Positions 37,435 through 53,904 of a stretch of DNA of 64,000 bases are shown here, piece after piece. The translations under genes and the position numbers were made by a program. Origin of the DNA: Bigelowiella natans CCMP2755 (taxonomy: Eukaryota; Cercozoa; Chlorarachniophyceae); NCBI GenBank assembly GCA_000320545.1, contig ADNK01002346.1, positions 60,489-124,488 on the forward strand, given 5' to 3'. Every line of letters starts with the position of its first letter. Within the stretch, counting starts at the first letter, position 1. Below the pieces are notes generated by a model, which ran no database searches, had not been told where the DNA came from, and saw only the letters and a list, made by a program, of their open reading frames with translations.

Positions 37435-39587
37435 GGGGGATAATGAACATAAACTCCCAACACTGCAACGAACCAGACCGTTCATAATACCTGTGTGTGA
37501 ATGTTATGGCTGACTTTGCTTTGCATCTTCTGAAACGCCTCAAAACGCTGCATGGCCTTTAATCGCCTATTCCTCTCCTGAGAACCACCAACGTGTGAGC
37601 AGCACGCAACCATCGAAAACAACGTTTGTAATCCAGGTGTTTTGTCTTGAGAAGAAGAATCACCTACTACGTTCATTCTACTACCTCAAGCCTTCTTTTC
37701 TCTTCATATCCTTTGGGGTAGCTCTTTTCCTGTATGCACGACAATTTTATGCTGCCATGATCCATCAATAACATTTATCTGATGGGTATCCGCTGCATAC
37801 TCTTTTTTGAAAGAAATCAACGTGTTTTCAGTCGGAATTGTTACCTGCATCCATGCAGCCTTAGCACTCTTTACCTCGTTTACCTTTCTCAACGCGCAGT
37901 TTTGACATACATCGAAGTCTGTTTCCTATAATCAACCAATGGAGCAGCAAATATCCAATCAATCAGCTACATCTTATCCTGATAATGCTGCTATTAAACT
38001 AACATTACATTATAGCTCATACCCTTAACGCTATTATGATGCACTTTCATCGTATTCTTCTTCTTCTACTATCCAAACTGTTGTTACCCTGCAGCTCAGC
38101 GTCCTATGACCAGCACTAAGCTGTGAGGGAGGAGGAGGAGGAGGAGGAGGAGGAGGAGGAGGAGGAGGAGGATGATATAGTCATTAAACAAAGCCATGAT
38201 GATGTCGACATTGCAACAAAAAATCTCGTTTCTTGCTTCTTCAGTTCATCGTGTTTATTATGATATTCTGATTTTCATCATTATCACTAATCAGAATGTT
38301 ACTAAAAAGTAGCTTAACGTGTTCGTTGCACACCCCAACTCCGCAAAGGTCACAATTCAGAATCGTTTTCCCCTCCCTCACTATTATGGAAGGGAAAAGC
38401 TTGCAATTTTTGGGACAGGCTATTCCTGGAATTGGTGGTACTGCATCCCCCACAGGGATCTAAAGAAGTGGTTAATAGCATTGGGTTGATTTAAGGTTAA
38501 CAATAAAACAAATTTATCTCAAAATAGATGGATAGATTACTGATAAAAAGGGAAAAGATATTAATTAAGTCAGAGCATCATCAAGACTATGAAGTTCGAA
38601 AATGCGAGTTGTTACAGTGATAGGCCACTTTGAGGGATGAATATTCTTCAACTTCGCTTGTATATCCAAAGGAATAGGCTCTTTCTCAAGGGACAGGGGC
38701 GGAAGATTCGCTGGTTTTGGTGGTGGCGGTGCGGATGATGATGATGAGGAGGATGGCCCGGGTGAGAGATTGATCGTAACTCCCACAGGAATATCCTATT
38801 GTTGATCATTGCTCATGCACAGTTCTTGTCTTATCATAACGGTTTTTTTGTCTCTCAGAAAGAGGGAATCTTTTCATCACACACACACACACGCACACAC
38901 ACATACACACACAGTAATTCACTGCGCAATCTCGTGTGATCTTCCTGGATCGCCTACTTCTCTCTCCGTTATCTTCGTATACCGGAGGTAGTTGCACTTG
39001 TATAACTTGGCCATTCGGAAGCTTCAAATTCAATTTGCTCCCAGGCCAGCCCTCTTTCACTGTCAAGGATACTACCAAATACAAAAAGCTGTACATTAGA
39101 AAAACCAGAATACATTGGAACTAACATGGAAGACAATAAATATTTTAATAGGATACATCAATAAATTCATTATGAATTTACTTTTGCCATCGGGGGCTAT
39201 TGGTGGAGATTCGATTTCAATAGAGCCAGAAGTGGAAGGTCCATTATTAGCGGTTCCCGTGTTGTTAGGCGGCCGCAAGTTTACTAATTCACAAATTCAG
39301 ATTTAGAGACTCTCAAAAAAGTTTATGTTTTCCCCCGAAACAATACCTCCCTGGGATTGTAAGAAGCCACCCGCAGTCTGAAGTGCTTCCTGCAGGGAGC
39401 CAACTCCCGGCTCAATGCCACATATTCCTATTGCAAGCTCTCCTACGTGATTAATTGCCGAATGAATTCGTAACTAATGCTGTCACACGACGAGCGCCAA
39501 AATTACAAAACCTTGTTCTGCAGTTGCTCCACATTCCATAAGGATCTCGATGAGCCTCCCCACGGTCCATGGTGAGGCCGACATTCC
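30256..39587 (-). CDS. giant CLU-domain protein with TPR array and C-terminal UBA domain
   Basis: CLU-family proteins control mitochondrial distribution and bind mRNAs for mitochondrial proteins. The strongest parts are two long exons. At 33156-34805, CLU-type motifs include LAADIEGHQ, GRFYLIDLARLFP, FRPEYMRHF and HSHGINVRLMGHVYAYL. From about 33080 to 30256 there is a long helical repeat region of TPR type (LGNCIGYLGE, YANIGRTYSTMQRYEEAEKA). It ends in a UBA-like domain (IKAMGIQKTDQEISHALL). Upstream exons in matching phase include 37163-37240 (AKAVAHLQNAYK), 36963-37018 (DEEGYKNDAYRGLKG) and a long acidic, low-complexity exon (about 35.66-36.82). Further upstream is a Cys-rich segment (NCDLCGVGVCNEH, DFDVCQNCALRK) joined through EKSYPKGYEEKRRLE to a coiled coil (37490-37720). 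The N-terminal exons reach at least 39587 (SPWTVGRLIEILMECG). The true start is unresolved; an ATG at 40039 is a candidate. The upstream exons could be a separate gene. Confidence 0.7.
33092..33127. repeat. (ATC)n microsatellite in CLU-like intron
   Basis: A triplet run next to the acceptor of the TPR exon. It creates artefactual Met/Ile/Ser-run frames. Confidence 0.85.
37291..37433. repeat. (TA)n and (TTA)n microsatellites in CLU-like intron
   Basis: TA run at about 37291-37320 and TTA run at about 37398-37433, both inside one predicted intron. Confidence 0.85.
38127..38172. repeat. (GGA)n microsatellite
   Basis: About 15 GGA units. Read on the minus strand, the sense of the surrounding gene, it is TCC, a polypyrimidine tract. 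Confidence 0.9.
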
Positions 39588-40276
39588 CTAGAACAACGTG
39601 GCTGCCGAATCGAGGAAATTCCTACCCGTGCAGATGTAATCTCATCATATGCTCAAACAATACGAAGAGCATGCTCAAATCCAGAAATAGTCCGATAACT
39701 GTAACCGGTCCCAGCCCCACACACCTAATGGAGAGCTCAGAGCGAAGCCTCGCGTGCGAATTTGGAACGGTGTGTGAGCAGCCTCCTCTCCCCTTTCTTT
39801 CTCCTTTTTCCTCCTCGCAAGTAGTCGTACAAATCTTGAAACTACTACGGGTTATTCTAGAAGGTAAATAGAACATGGAAGAAGGGGATTTCACCACTGC
39901 GTCAACAAAAATACCATGTCGCATAAATAAGTCGCTGTGTCAGATGATGGGGTACCGGTTGCTACCCCACTCTCACCACAAAACAACGACACGGCTCCGC
40001 GGAAGAGATACTGCTGTCATCAAGTAGCATCATTTCCATCGAAAAGATATCTTGGGAATATCTGCGGATATTTGCTTGCCGCCCAAAAACAATAACTACA
40101 GCTCATGTGTTGGAACAGAGGGTCAACGAAATATGTATATTTATCATACGGAAAATATCCTAATAAACCTACGTTTTCATGAGCCTACTACTTCCTGTCA
40201 AGCAAGCAGATTCGGATTATTCATAAGTCAAACCCTTCACCTCGGAACCTCAAGCAGCCCACGCTTCATAGTTTCG
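39588..40276. other. unresolved 5' end of the CLU-like gene and divergent spacer to the hydroxylase gene
   Basis: A candidate first exon for the minus-strand gene starts at the ATG at 40039 and reads MEMMLLDDSSISSAEPCRC before a GT donor. A hydrophobic minus-strand frame at about 39610-39760 may be another exon. If 40039 is right, only about 240 bases separate the two divergent starts. Confidence 0.3.
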
Positions 40277-45241
<4,965 letters not shown>

Positions 45242-46597
45242 TACCTTTAAACTGCATGACAACCAAACGAAATAGAGAATTTTATTAATAGACAGTACTA
45301 ATTATTTGCGTCAACGCCGACTAATGTGTTGTTCAGGATATTACTGTATCTGATGACGGGATCCCGGCACATCATACAGTGAAGGAAACGATGTAGTTAG
45401 TAGTAAGTAGTAGTGAGTTATAGTAGAAGTTGTGAAAAGTGTAGTCGTAGCTAGTTTTCGACATGAGAAGTGAAGTTGAGCAGCAGTGTTCATTTGCATG
45501 ATTCTTCTAAACATAAACATAAGTTGCTCCAGCAAGAAAAGAGTCATTGCCGTTACTGTGAATACTGCTCCTCTTATAAAATATATTGTCGAAATTTGCT
45601 GTTTGGGTTGGCTTGCTGGTTATTTGGAAATAAACGCTGATCTTCTTCGTTCCCTTCTTGATTCAACCAAGGTTGCCACTGGTGTATGTGGCTTCCACAT
45701 AGTAACTAACAAAATAATAATGCTCATGAAGATATAATTGCATGAATTCTTGATCCGAATCAACAGCTATCCATGCGCTCGAATGAACGAGTTGCATGCA
45801 TTGAGCATAGTACTTACCTCTAAGCACTAGCTAGCTAGAGCAACTATGCTAATTTCATTGCCTATCTAGATATCATGATTCTGCTTGTTTTGGTTATATG
45901 GTGTTAATTGCTTGCAAATGCCTGTACGTATATATCGCCATGTTAGGTCATCAGTAGCGCTAGTGCCTGCTGCTAATGCTGTCGTTACGTTGTAGCTGTA
46001 ATTATTGCTGGCCTCGTAAGCTAACGCCGCGCACAACAAATGCCAATATATGCGATTCTACATGTAGATCAACGCGATGAGCCTGGCTAGCTGGCTAGCT
46101 GGTGCACCTACTACTGTATGCATAGCAAGATAGGGTCAAAGGTAGTGCAACATAGTACACTTCTGGACTGCTAGGCCTGCGTATTCGCTAATAACACCTG
46201 CCACAACGTACGTGCGTCTGCTAGCTAGACGCACTCATATGCATACGCGTCTGCGCCGCAGCGGCAATATGGATATCAGCTTGCATGCGTAATCCGCCTG
46301 CCCGTGACACCCGTCATATGAATACAGCATTACTAAAAACGTCAAGTTTGCCATGTAACTGGATACTAGCTAGCTTGACGAGCATCGCATCTTATATATT
46401 TGACATATTGTAGACCCACATTATTGAAGTTATGTCATCGATGCCAGACTTGCTGTTGATAGGCTTAAGCAGTTGCCATTTGATTTTTATCTAAAATTTT
46501 TAGCTAGATCTAGAGATTCCAACACTAGAACTGTCAAATGAAGTGTATTATCTGTGTATGCATGTATCAGTGTTCACATATCGGCATCGCTCTAGAG
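45242..46597. repeat. palindrome-rich 3' spacer island 5 (convergent)
   Basis: Lies between the 3' ends of the hydroxylase (+) and the fatty-acid-hydroxylase-type gene (-). The first roughly 500 bases are ordinary 3' flank. From about 45760 the text turns to CTAGCTAG, GCATGC, GTACGTAC and CGCGTC words with many short palindromes. No gene is seen; the frame at 45486-45737 has no recognised signature. Confidence 0.6.
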
Positions 46598-47694
46598 CTA
46601 CGCAACCACGGGCATTTTATAATCTCGGTAAGTTCCCAGAAGCTTGTCCCACACCATGAAGTACTGAGCGTAGTTGCACTGAGGGAGGAGGAGGAGGAGG
46701 AGGAGGAGGAGGAGGAGGAGGAAAACATATCATCGTTAGGCTTGGAAAGTTGTGTTTTTCCTTGCATATTTCAGAACAATTTAGCACGTCGTATCAGAAA
46801 TGAATGCACATGTCTTCGTAATATCAGTCGAAGGACATACACACCTTGGGGAAACGATGATGCATCTCATGAGCTCGCACAGAGTAATGGAATCCCAGCC
46901 ACGAAAACGACACGTCGTAGCGTCTTTATTAAAAAAAAAACAGATATACAGCAATAAGATAAAGAAGAATTCGCATGTGTGGAGATAAACTTACGTGTGG
47001 TTCAGCATTGCGAGAGCCGCATATATTCCGAAATATATTAAGATGGTAGCTGCATGAAGCGTTGTGATGTTAGCCGTCACGTATAGTGCACACCACACGC
47101 ATCCCATTCCAATAACCTAGCCGACAATAGATAAACAATCAACTCTTGGCATCAACAATAAGGGAAAGCATTGTTTAGCAGGATCTCTACTACTACCTGT
47201 TCGACAGGATGCTCATTGCCTGCGTCTGGATATCCTCTAGAAGGAAGGTTTTGGCGATGATGATGCTTGTGCACGTACTTATACAGAAAATCTGTGTGCA
47301 TGAGAAGATGCGCCGGTGTATAGATTAAGTCGTCAAATAAAAATATAAGGAACATCGCCGGGATGGTGTTAAAGAACCCTAAGTCCGACAAACTCCGGCC
47401 AACATTTGGAGATGTGAAGGCGTATGATATTATTCCAAGCATGAAGATGTATTCGATTACGCTGTTTATCGAAAGATAAACATAATCTATAGTTTGGAGA
47501 GCAGGGAGTCCTTTCACTACACCAGTAGTAGGTAGTTTCTTTGCTCCGGAGGCAGCAACTACAGCTTGCACGGTGTGATCCCAAACTGCCAAAGCAGCTG
47601 TTTTGGCCAAATAACCCCCGACCCACTGGAGGAGTGTGAGATTTAGGGGGTTAAATATGTCATAGTCAGGGGAGGATGCTGCACTGTCAATCAT
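46598..47694 (-). CDS. fatty acid hydroxylase / sterol desaturase superfamily membrane enzyme
   Basis: A di-iron, membrane-embedded oxygenase family that modifies sterols or fatty acyl chains. Four exons, read right to left. The first begins at the ATG at 47694 and runs to about 47198. It holds several membrane helices and the first two His boxes: HLLMH (HxxxH) and HKHHH (HxxHH), preceded by DDLIYTPA. The second (about 46995-47118) gives VIGMGCVWCALYV and the hydrophobic LNHT stretch. The third (about 46.84-46.92 kb) gives LGFHYSVRAHEMHHRF, the third His box. The fourth gives CNYAQYFMVWDKLLGTYRDY and stops at 46598. All three His clusters needed for the metal centre are present. A GGA-type repeat lies in the last intron. 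The substrate cannot be told from sequence. A longer N-terminus from an upstream exon is possible. Confidence 0.88.
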
Positions 47695-49553
47695 GGTTGC
47701 GTTGTGGTGTTTAGCCTTCGATCTCCCCCCTTCCCTGAAGAGCAACTCTCTCGTGAGCCTACGTGGTCTGCGTGCCTGAAGGGTGAGACGAAGAGATTTT
47801 GGGTAAGGGAAATGTAGACAAGATTTTATCGGGATAATATCGGATCATTGAGCTACAAACTCTATGGAAGTCGAAGGGAAAAAAATCATGATCATTCCGA
47901 TGGCAACGCGTGACCACCATCCATGCCGGTACTGCCCGCTTTTAAGGGGAACACGCGATTTCGATATCCTGAGAACTCTGAGAGATTCCATATTTTCATT
48001 GACGGGGATTTTAGAAGTGCCGGGCAGTGATAGATACAATGTAAACTATCGGGTAGTAACGGGAAATGTAATGGTACTACCGGGTACTGCCGAATGGCAG
48101 CTGTGGATTTGTACCCGTTGAGCTTGTAATAACAAAGCGTTGCAATGGAGCACGCCTGCAAACCAAGCTCTGCTCCACGAGGAAAGTGAAGGACAAACTT
48201 CAAAGCGCACGAGGACGTTGGACTCTGTTTTACAGCGTTCGAATCCATAGTTGATCGAGGACTAGTAAATTCCCATATGGAGGAAGATAACAAAACCGGG
48301 AGTGCGGATGAAGACCGCAAAAATCTAAGCCTCATTCTCGATGTAAATTTATTCCATGTCTTGTGTGTGATGCTGTAGCTATGTCTTGATTTATTACATG
48401 CTGGTGGGTATTAGGATAGCCAGAGCGGTATCGAAGGCTATTCATCGTTGGACGCGCCGAGCGACAACCCCCTAAAGTTGAAATGACACTACAATAGATA
48501 ATAACAATGCGGCAAAAAAAACAATGTTCAGAAGAGTGAGGATGCAATATAATCATAAGTATATGCAACCATTTACTCAAGATCTAAGTTCAACTTTATT
48601 ATTTTGTTTGTGAAACAAAATCTAAATTGATGCAGCGACATCTGCAATCATAAGACAATATGTTTGTTGGAAAAGGTCGCTTCGGGCACCATCTCCTGCA
48701 GATACGGTCTCCGTCTCCTCCATGAACCATTTCGACAATATGAGTGCAACTTCTACTGTCCCAAGTTATGCTCCTTCTGGAGCCCCAAGTCATGCTCCTT
48801 CTGAGGCCCCAAGTTTTGCTCCTGAGGGGTATATAATAAACATGCAAAATGAATCTCTGTATGTATGCTCCGTTATACCAGCAGGCACAGTAGCAACTGT
48901 GTCGTCGCGTAATATAGCCTTGAACTGGGAGGAGAAAGGACGTTAGATATTAGTGGTTAGAAAGTGGTTTTCTCAAAAAATTGAATTCTTTCACACCGCT
49001 TGAAAATTGTTCTCCCTGATACCTCAAAATACTTCGTATATGGGGTTCCCTCTCTGTGTCTAACTACACCGTGATATAATGCGAAAAAATTAGGGACGAT
49101 TTTAACATAGGCGATGACATTAGCTGGTAGGCATGATGACAGCAGCAAATACACACACACACACACACACGCGCGCATGCGCGCGCGCAAAAGACTTAGT
49201 TATGGAACACTATTTCAAACATCAACAGAAGATCCTACAGCACATATTGAATTGTTACGGTACTAAGTCAATATTCAATTTTGCTGCTATGGTGTGGATA
49301 AAGTTTTGTCCAAATTTGTATGTGAGAAAGGAACAGTATCTATCATTTTTAGGATTATAGTGACTTTTATCAGATATCCATTTGAAAACTCATTTCCTTG
49401 CTTGCGAAATGCTTCTTGATCTTAGTGCCCCTTTGGATGATGAAACCGAGCCACCAGGCAAGGAGCTTCTCAGGTTGCAGAATTAGAAGTAGAACAAGGA
49501 TACCTTAAGTTGAACATTTAATACGCACACACAACTATCATAATAATACTTAA
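47695..49553. other. long divergent spacer between hydroxylase-family and methyltransferase genes
   Basis: About 1.86 kb between two start regions. It lacks the CTAG/GCATGC island pattern. Open frames at 47892-48335 (-) and 48722-48946 (+) are short; the second is listed separately. A CA/CG dinucleotide run lies at 49146-49188. Confidence 0.4.
48722..48946 (+). CDS. possible small gene or exon with PSxAPS repeats
   Basis: A 74-codon frame whose residues 14-34 read as three imperfect copies of a Pro-Ser-x-Ala-Pro unit, encoded by about 24-base DNA repeats (about 48760-48830). Pro/Ser repeats of this sort are common in cell-surface and wall proteins of stramenopile algae. No signal peptide is visible and no flanking exons were identified. 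It may be an exon of a missed gene or chance repeat translation. Confidence 0.25.
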   Translation: MNHFDNMSATSTVPSYAPSGAPSHAPSEAPSFAPEGYIINMQNESLYVCSVIPAGTVATVSSRNIALNWEEKGR

Positions 49554-51633
49554 ATGCGCGTTCCCCTTGCGCGCGCATATAAAATCGTAGTGCAAAGATG
49601 CCAAAGAGTATTATCCCTGGAGAATCGTCGATGGCAAAGGTGAGCTTCATAATTCCAATGTATCGCTTACATGTTGAAACTAAGAGTGTAGATCGAAGCC
49701 AGTGCTAAGAACTATTGTCCTAGCCACTTCACTTTCATTACTACAACATCAGACTGCGTCACAAGAAACGGTTGAAGAGGGAGGTACAGGATCAGAGGAA
49801 CCCTCCTCCGGCATATTCGCAAAAAAGGAGAAAGATGAAAATAAGGAGGGGAGCAGGAGTATTCCAAAAATGGAAAATCACTCGAAGGAAACCGTTGGGG
49901 AGAAAGTTGAAGAAGTGAAGGGAAAGGAGGAAGAGGAATTCATATCGATATCGGTAGGGCAAAAACAAGCATCCATCGGCAACTCAAAAAATGAAACTGA
50001 TAACAAATGCGATCCTCCTGATGCTATGGTTGGGCAATCTAGTACCCGAGGAGAGACTGTTAATCTCACCGATGAAACCAGTCAAGATGTTTACGAAGGC
50101 TTTAAAAAATATGTGAAAGGAGAAGATGTTATCACGGACAGCCACCGAGCAACTCATGACAGTGATGGCAAATATAAATTCAACTTCATTGAGTTGTTTG
50201 CAGGCATTGGAGGGTTCAGGTCTGGACTCGAGGCAATAGGCGGACGGTGTGTATGGGCATGTGAGAAGGACAGAGCTGCACGTCTAACCTATCGAGCTAA
50301 CTTTGTACAAAATCCCTACTACGACATTAAAGCGGCTGATCTCTCAACTATACTTCCGTTTGATGTCCTAACCGCTGGATTTCCATGCCAAGACTTCTCT
50401 TCCCTTTCCGATCAAAAGGGAGTGCAGGGCAAGAAGGGGGCATTATTCTGGGAGGTCATCCGTGTTCTTAAAGAGTGTAAACCTCCTGCCCTCTTCCTGG
50501 AGAATGTCAAAGGTCTAGTAACTATGCGGAAGGGAAAGACGATGGAATCTATCCTCAATGCCCTCCAAGAGTGCGGTTATTTCTGCACATATAAGCTTAT
50601 GAACAGCAACAGTTTAGTACCACAGGTCCGGAATAGGGTCTACATAGTCGGTTTTCGAGATCGTGCAACTTTTAAGCGCTTTCGCTTTCCCCACACTCCC
50701 TGCATTAGCCCCTCTCCTGCAGTTGGAGACGTGCTTCAATCGAACGATGAGGATAAATTTCTCGAAATCTTTCAGCTAAGCCGATCCCAATGGAAAACTG
50801 TGCGGGAATCTAGAGGCACAATAAAGTATGGCCTCAGAAAACGTCTTCTTATGCTTAACGACACCAAAGAATGTGCTGATACGTTGCTTAGAAACTATCG
50901 AGTGTCATGGAGGAACATGGCTCAGTTTGTTGTCGATGAAAACTATGATTTCAACGAAGAAATGCCAGGAAGAGCTCGGTGGTTCACGCCACGTGAATGT
51001 GCCCGCCTCATGGGATTTCCGGACGGATTCAAGATTCATCCTGATAGGTGGGAGAGCTACAAGCAACTTGGTAATGCTGTTGTTCCCGGTTTTGTTACTT
51101 TGATAGGAAGCTTGATCGTGGGTGCCATGGAAGGAGGCTCAATTGAAAACGGGAGACTCGAGAAACACTACATCCGCGGTGCAAGAAGAGCATTGGAGCT
51201 TGTGCGGAATTCCCGTCATCCTGGGCGTGTCGAGCAGTTCCTCGCTCGCAATCTCAGTCTTCTCGAATTAGATACGCAACCACACAAGGAAGGAAAGGGA
51301 GATGTCAATGGCAGTCAGGAGAAATTGAGGCATCCAGGATCACACCTCCCGATTCAGAACTCAAAATCGCGACGTCATCTGTTCAAGGGCACAATCGGTG
51401 CATTTGTTGAAGACGACAGTTGCAAGACAAAGCGTGCAGATGGAGTCTCTCCTGAGGATTTGTCATCTTCATCAAAGTCGTCATCTTGGACATTTCTCCC
51501 ATCAATGGGAGGCTCATCATTTCCGTTTTCGATTGGCTTTCTGGCAGGTTGTATCGTCTCGGTGTCGCTTTTAATTTGGCGTACCCGCAGTGGTGGTGGC
51601 AGCAAATTTGAATTCCAGGACAAGTTTTGGTGA
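49554..51633 (+). CDS. DNA (cytosine-5) methyltransferase with basic leader and C-terminal membrane helix
   Basis: Transfers methyl from S-adenosylmethionine to C5 of cytosine. Two exons (49554-49639 and 49692-51633) joined in phase 2 give 675 residues. All core motifs are seen: FIELFAGIGGFRSGLE (I, near residue 192), GFPCQDFS with the catalytic Cys (IV, near 259), ENVKGL (VI, near 297), QVRNRVYIVGFR (VIII, near 340) and YKQLGNAVV (X, near 488). The motif style is closer to bacterial/phage-type enzymes than to DNMT1/3. The first 50 residues are Arg-rich and amphipathic (MRVPLARAYKIVVQRCQR), like a mitochondrial or plastid leader. An acidic linker (residues 50-185) follows. Near residues 640-658 there is a hydrophobic helix (IGFLAGCIVSVSLLIW) followed by a basic tail. 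The start at 49554 has an in-frame stop just upstream. The second exon alone lacks an ATG near its 5' end. Confidence 0.9.
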
Positions 51634-51659
51634 TGAATGACCATGACCATGAACAATCA

Positions 51660-53880
51660 ATACTCACTCATTTTGGTTTGCATGCGCGCATCGTGTGCAC
51701 GGCGTCACGCTCTCTAGCTAACTCTGCGCAACAGACGAAAATCGTCTGATTTAGAGATCGATGAATACAGCGTGCTCGTGCAACGACGGACGCGAGTGCA
51801 AGCGGGCACCTGTTCGCTGTTCCAAGCATCAGCATGCATGCATCATCTCATCGTGCAATCATTGCATGTGTGGTGGTGGCGGGGTCAGGCTCAATGCAAC
51901 TAGCTGTGCCAGCATGTCTGTACGTACTTGCATCACACAACCGTGCGTACGACTACACAACTTCACGTGCCTTCGAACTCAAGACTCATGGGCCCTGTTG
52001 GCCTCACGTGGCGAACTTCACGATGAAGCCGCACGCGTGCGCGCACAGCTGCCACCGTCATTAGCAAATGAGACCTGCAATGGCAACAGTGCCAAGATTG
52101 ATCATGATGCTGATGCACCAACGAATGTGATCGAGAGCGAACCGAACTTGATGGGGAAAATAGAAGTCAGTTGTTCAGTTGTGATTGCCAAGTCTAGAAG
52201 TCCCTTTGTTTGCGAACACGTTCATGTCAAAGCAACTGCTGAGGAAGCAATCCATGTTGTTGACTGTCTAGCTGTGCCGCACGAATGCGCTTCAGTGACG
52301 TTGCTCTGTGCTAGATTGATTTGTCCTCTCAATGCCAGACTAGCAGAATGGCATGAAGCTGCCCAACTAGCCAAGTTGCCGACACCAGTGACACAACGCA
52401 CACAACAATGCGCGATTGCGCAATTAGCGATTGCGATGCTGAATGAATCGAACACAAAACGTTGTGCGTGCTGTGCACACGGCGTCTGCACGTGTGCGGT
52501 GCACATGGCCTTTCCAGCTTTGCACGAGTGAGTGAACCAGTGAAGAGGTATAGAGGTTCCGTGGGGCATTGATCGTTGAACAAGGAATTGAGCATTGCTA
52601 GATTGGTGCATGGACATGCATGTCCCCATGCGTGTAGCCGTCTGCGACATGTGTACATCACGCACTTAGATCACATGCGCCCACAGCTACACATGTGCCA
52701 AATGATGGCGCTCACATGCACATTCGGTGCATGTGCAGTGGCTTGTTTGGTGCATGTGTGGACATGAACAGAGCATGTGTGCTTTTTGGCACACGTGGTG
52801 TGCATGGCTAGATGGGTGCATGTGTTCCTCACGCGCACACGTGCATGGACACACATGTCCCCACATTGGGGACTCGGGACCACCACAGGTTCCTCCACCA
52901 GTCCAGCTAGCCAGTGCACAATGAACGATGAACAAAGCATTGGTGCAAAACCACACGAGCAAGAACCACATGCCAGCACGGGAGACACACACAACACACG
53001 CAGCAGTGCCTCAACCAAAATCATTTCGAGGACTTGGTCAGCACCCTGTTGGTGGAGAGTGACACAACCATGACCAGCTGACGTCCCACAGCAACTGAAC
53101 CAGTGAAGCTAGGAAGCCAAGAAGTGCTCAGTCGCAGCTAGGTGAAACCATCTGTCAACCATGACTTGTTGGCACAGCTACCTGTAGAGTGTGTCCGTGT
53201 TCTAGCTGAACATTGAACATTGAACATTGAATTTTCAATTGATGCAAAACCACACGCGCAAGAACCACATGGGAAACAAGCATCACACGTGCAGCAGCGC
53301 CTCAGCAAAAATCATTGACTGCCAGACTGGGCAATTGGTTCCGAAGTGAGACACAACAGGAGCACACAAATTCTTTCTTCTAAAGATAAATACCCTCGAC
53401 ATGCATCCTAAGACAACAAATATCCCATGTCGCACATCAAAAACCGGTCTTTCACATTCCGACAGCTGTCGCATGGAACCCGACCCGATGTGGACGTGTG
53501 CTATGTGCGCCTTCACGAATCATAGAGTCGATTCAAGTACATATTTATACATTCGTTAATGCAATCAATAGGCATGGTTTTCGTGCTGCCACGCACCCTG
53601 TTATATTTGTGACGAACTAATTTCGCTCGGGTTAATGGCGTGGTGCCGGTGATTTTCCTTTCAATGCACAATGTAAAAATTAGAATGCGGGGGATGCGGT
53701 GCGCCACAGACTGTGCGGATTCTCAAGGAAGCTGGTGAACAAAAGGGAAAAACCAACCCTGTTGTCATTCGAAAGAAGGTCAACTGAAAACATTACGTGG
53801 CGTGCGTGCGTGCGTGCGTGCGTGCGTGCTCTGTCGATACTCAAACATACATCTTTCGTGTTGACGAAGAAGAAAACGTG
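51660..53880. repeat. palindrome-rich 3' spacer island 6 (tandem), with duplicated unit
   Basis: The largest island, following the methyltransferase. It is dense in TGCACG, GCATGC, CACATG and GTGCATG words. A unit occurs twice about 300 bases apart (about 52925-53035 and about 53215-53325). It shares GCAAAACCACACG, CAAGAACCACATG and CAGCAGTGCCTCA/CAGCAGCGCCTCA. An open frame of 256 codons (51761-52531) overlaps open frames on the other strand and is rich in Cys, Ala and His; I do not call it a gene. A CGTG repeat lies at about 53800-53828. Confidence 0.6.
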
Positions 53881-53904
53881 AATGAATAAAACGTACAAAC
53901 TAGG

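Noticed and set aside
37676-37704. Gene boundary with only about 25 bases between two minus-strand genes
   Set aside because: In-phase splicing through this point is available and no 3' island is present, so one gene is preferred, with the doubt stated.
47892-48335. A 147-codon minus-strand frame in the divergent spacer
   Set aside because: No recognisable motif, atypical composition, and no partner exons were found.
49702-51633. Methyltransferase start at 49702
   Set aside because: The codon there is GTG; a spliced first exon starting at the ATG at 49554 fits phase and gives a natural N-terminus.
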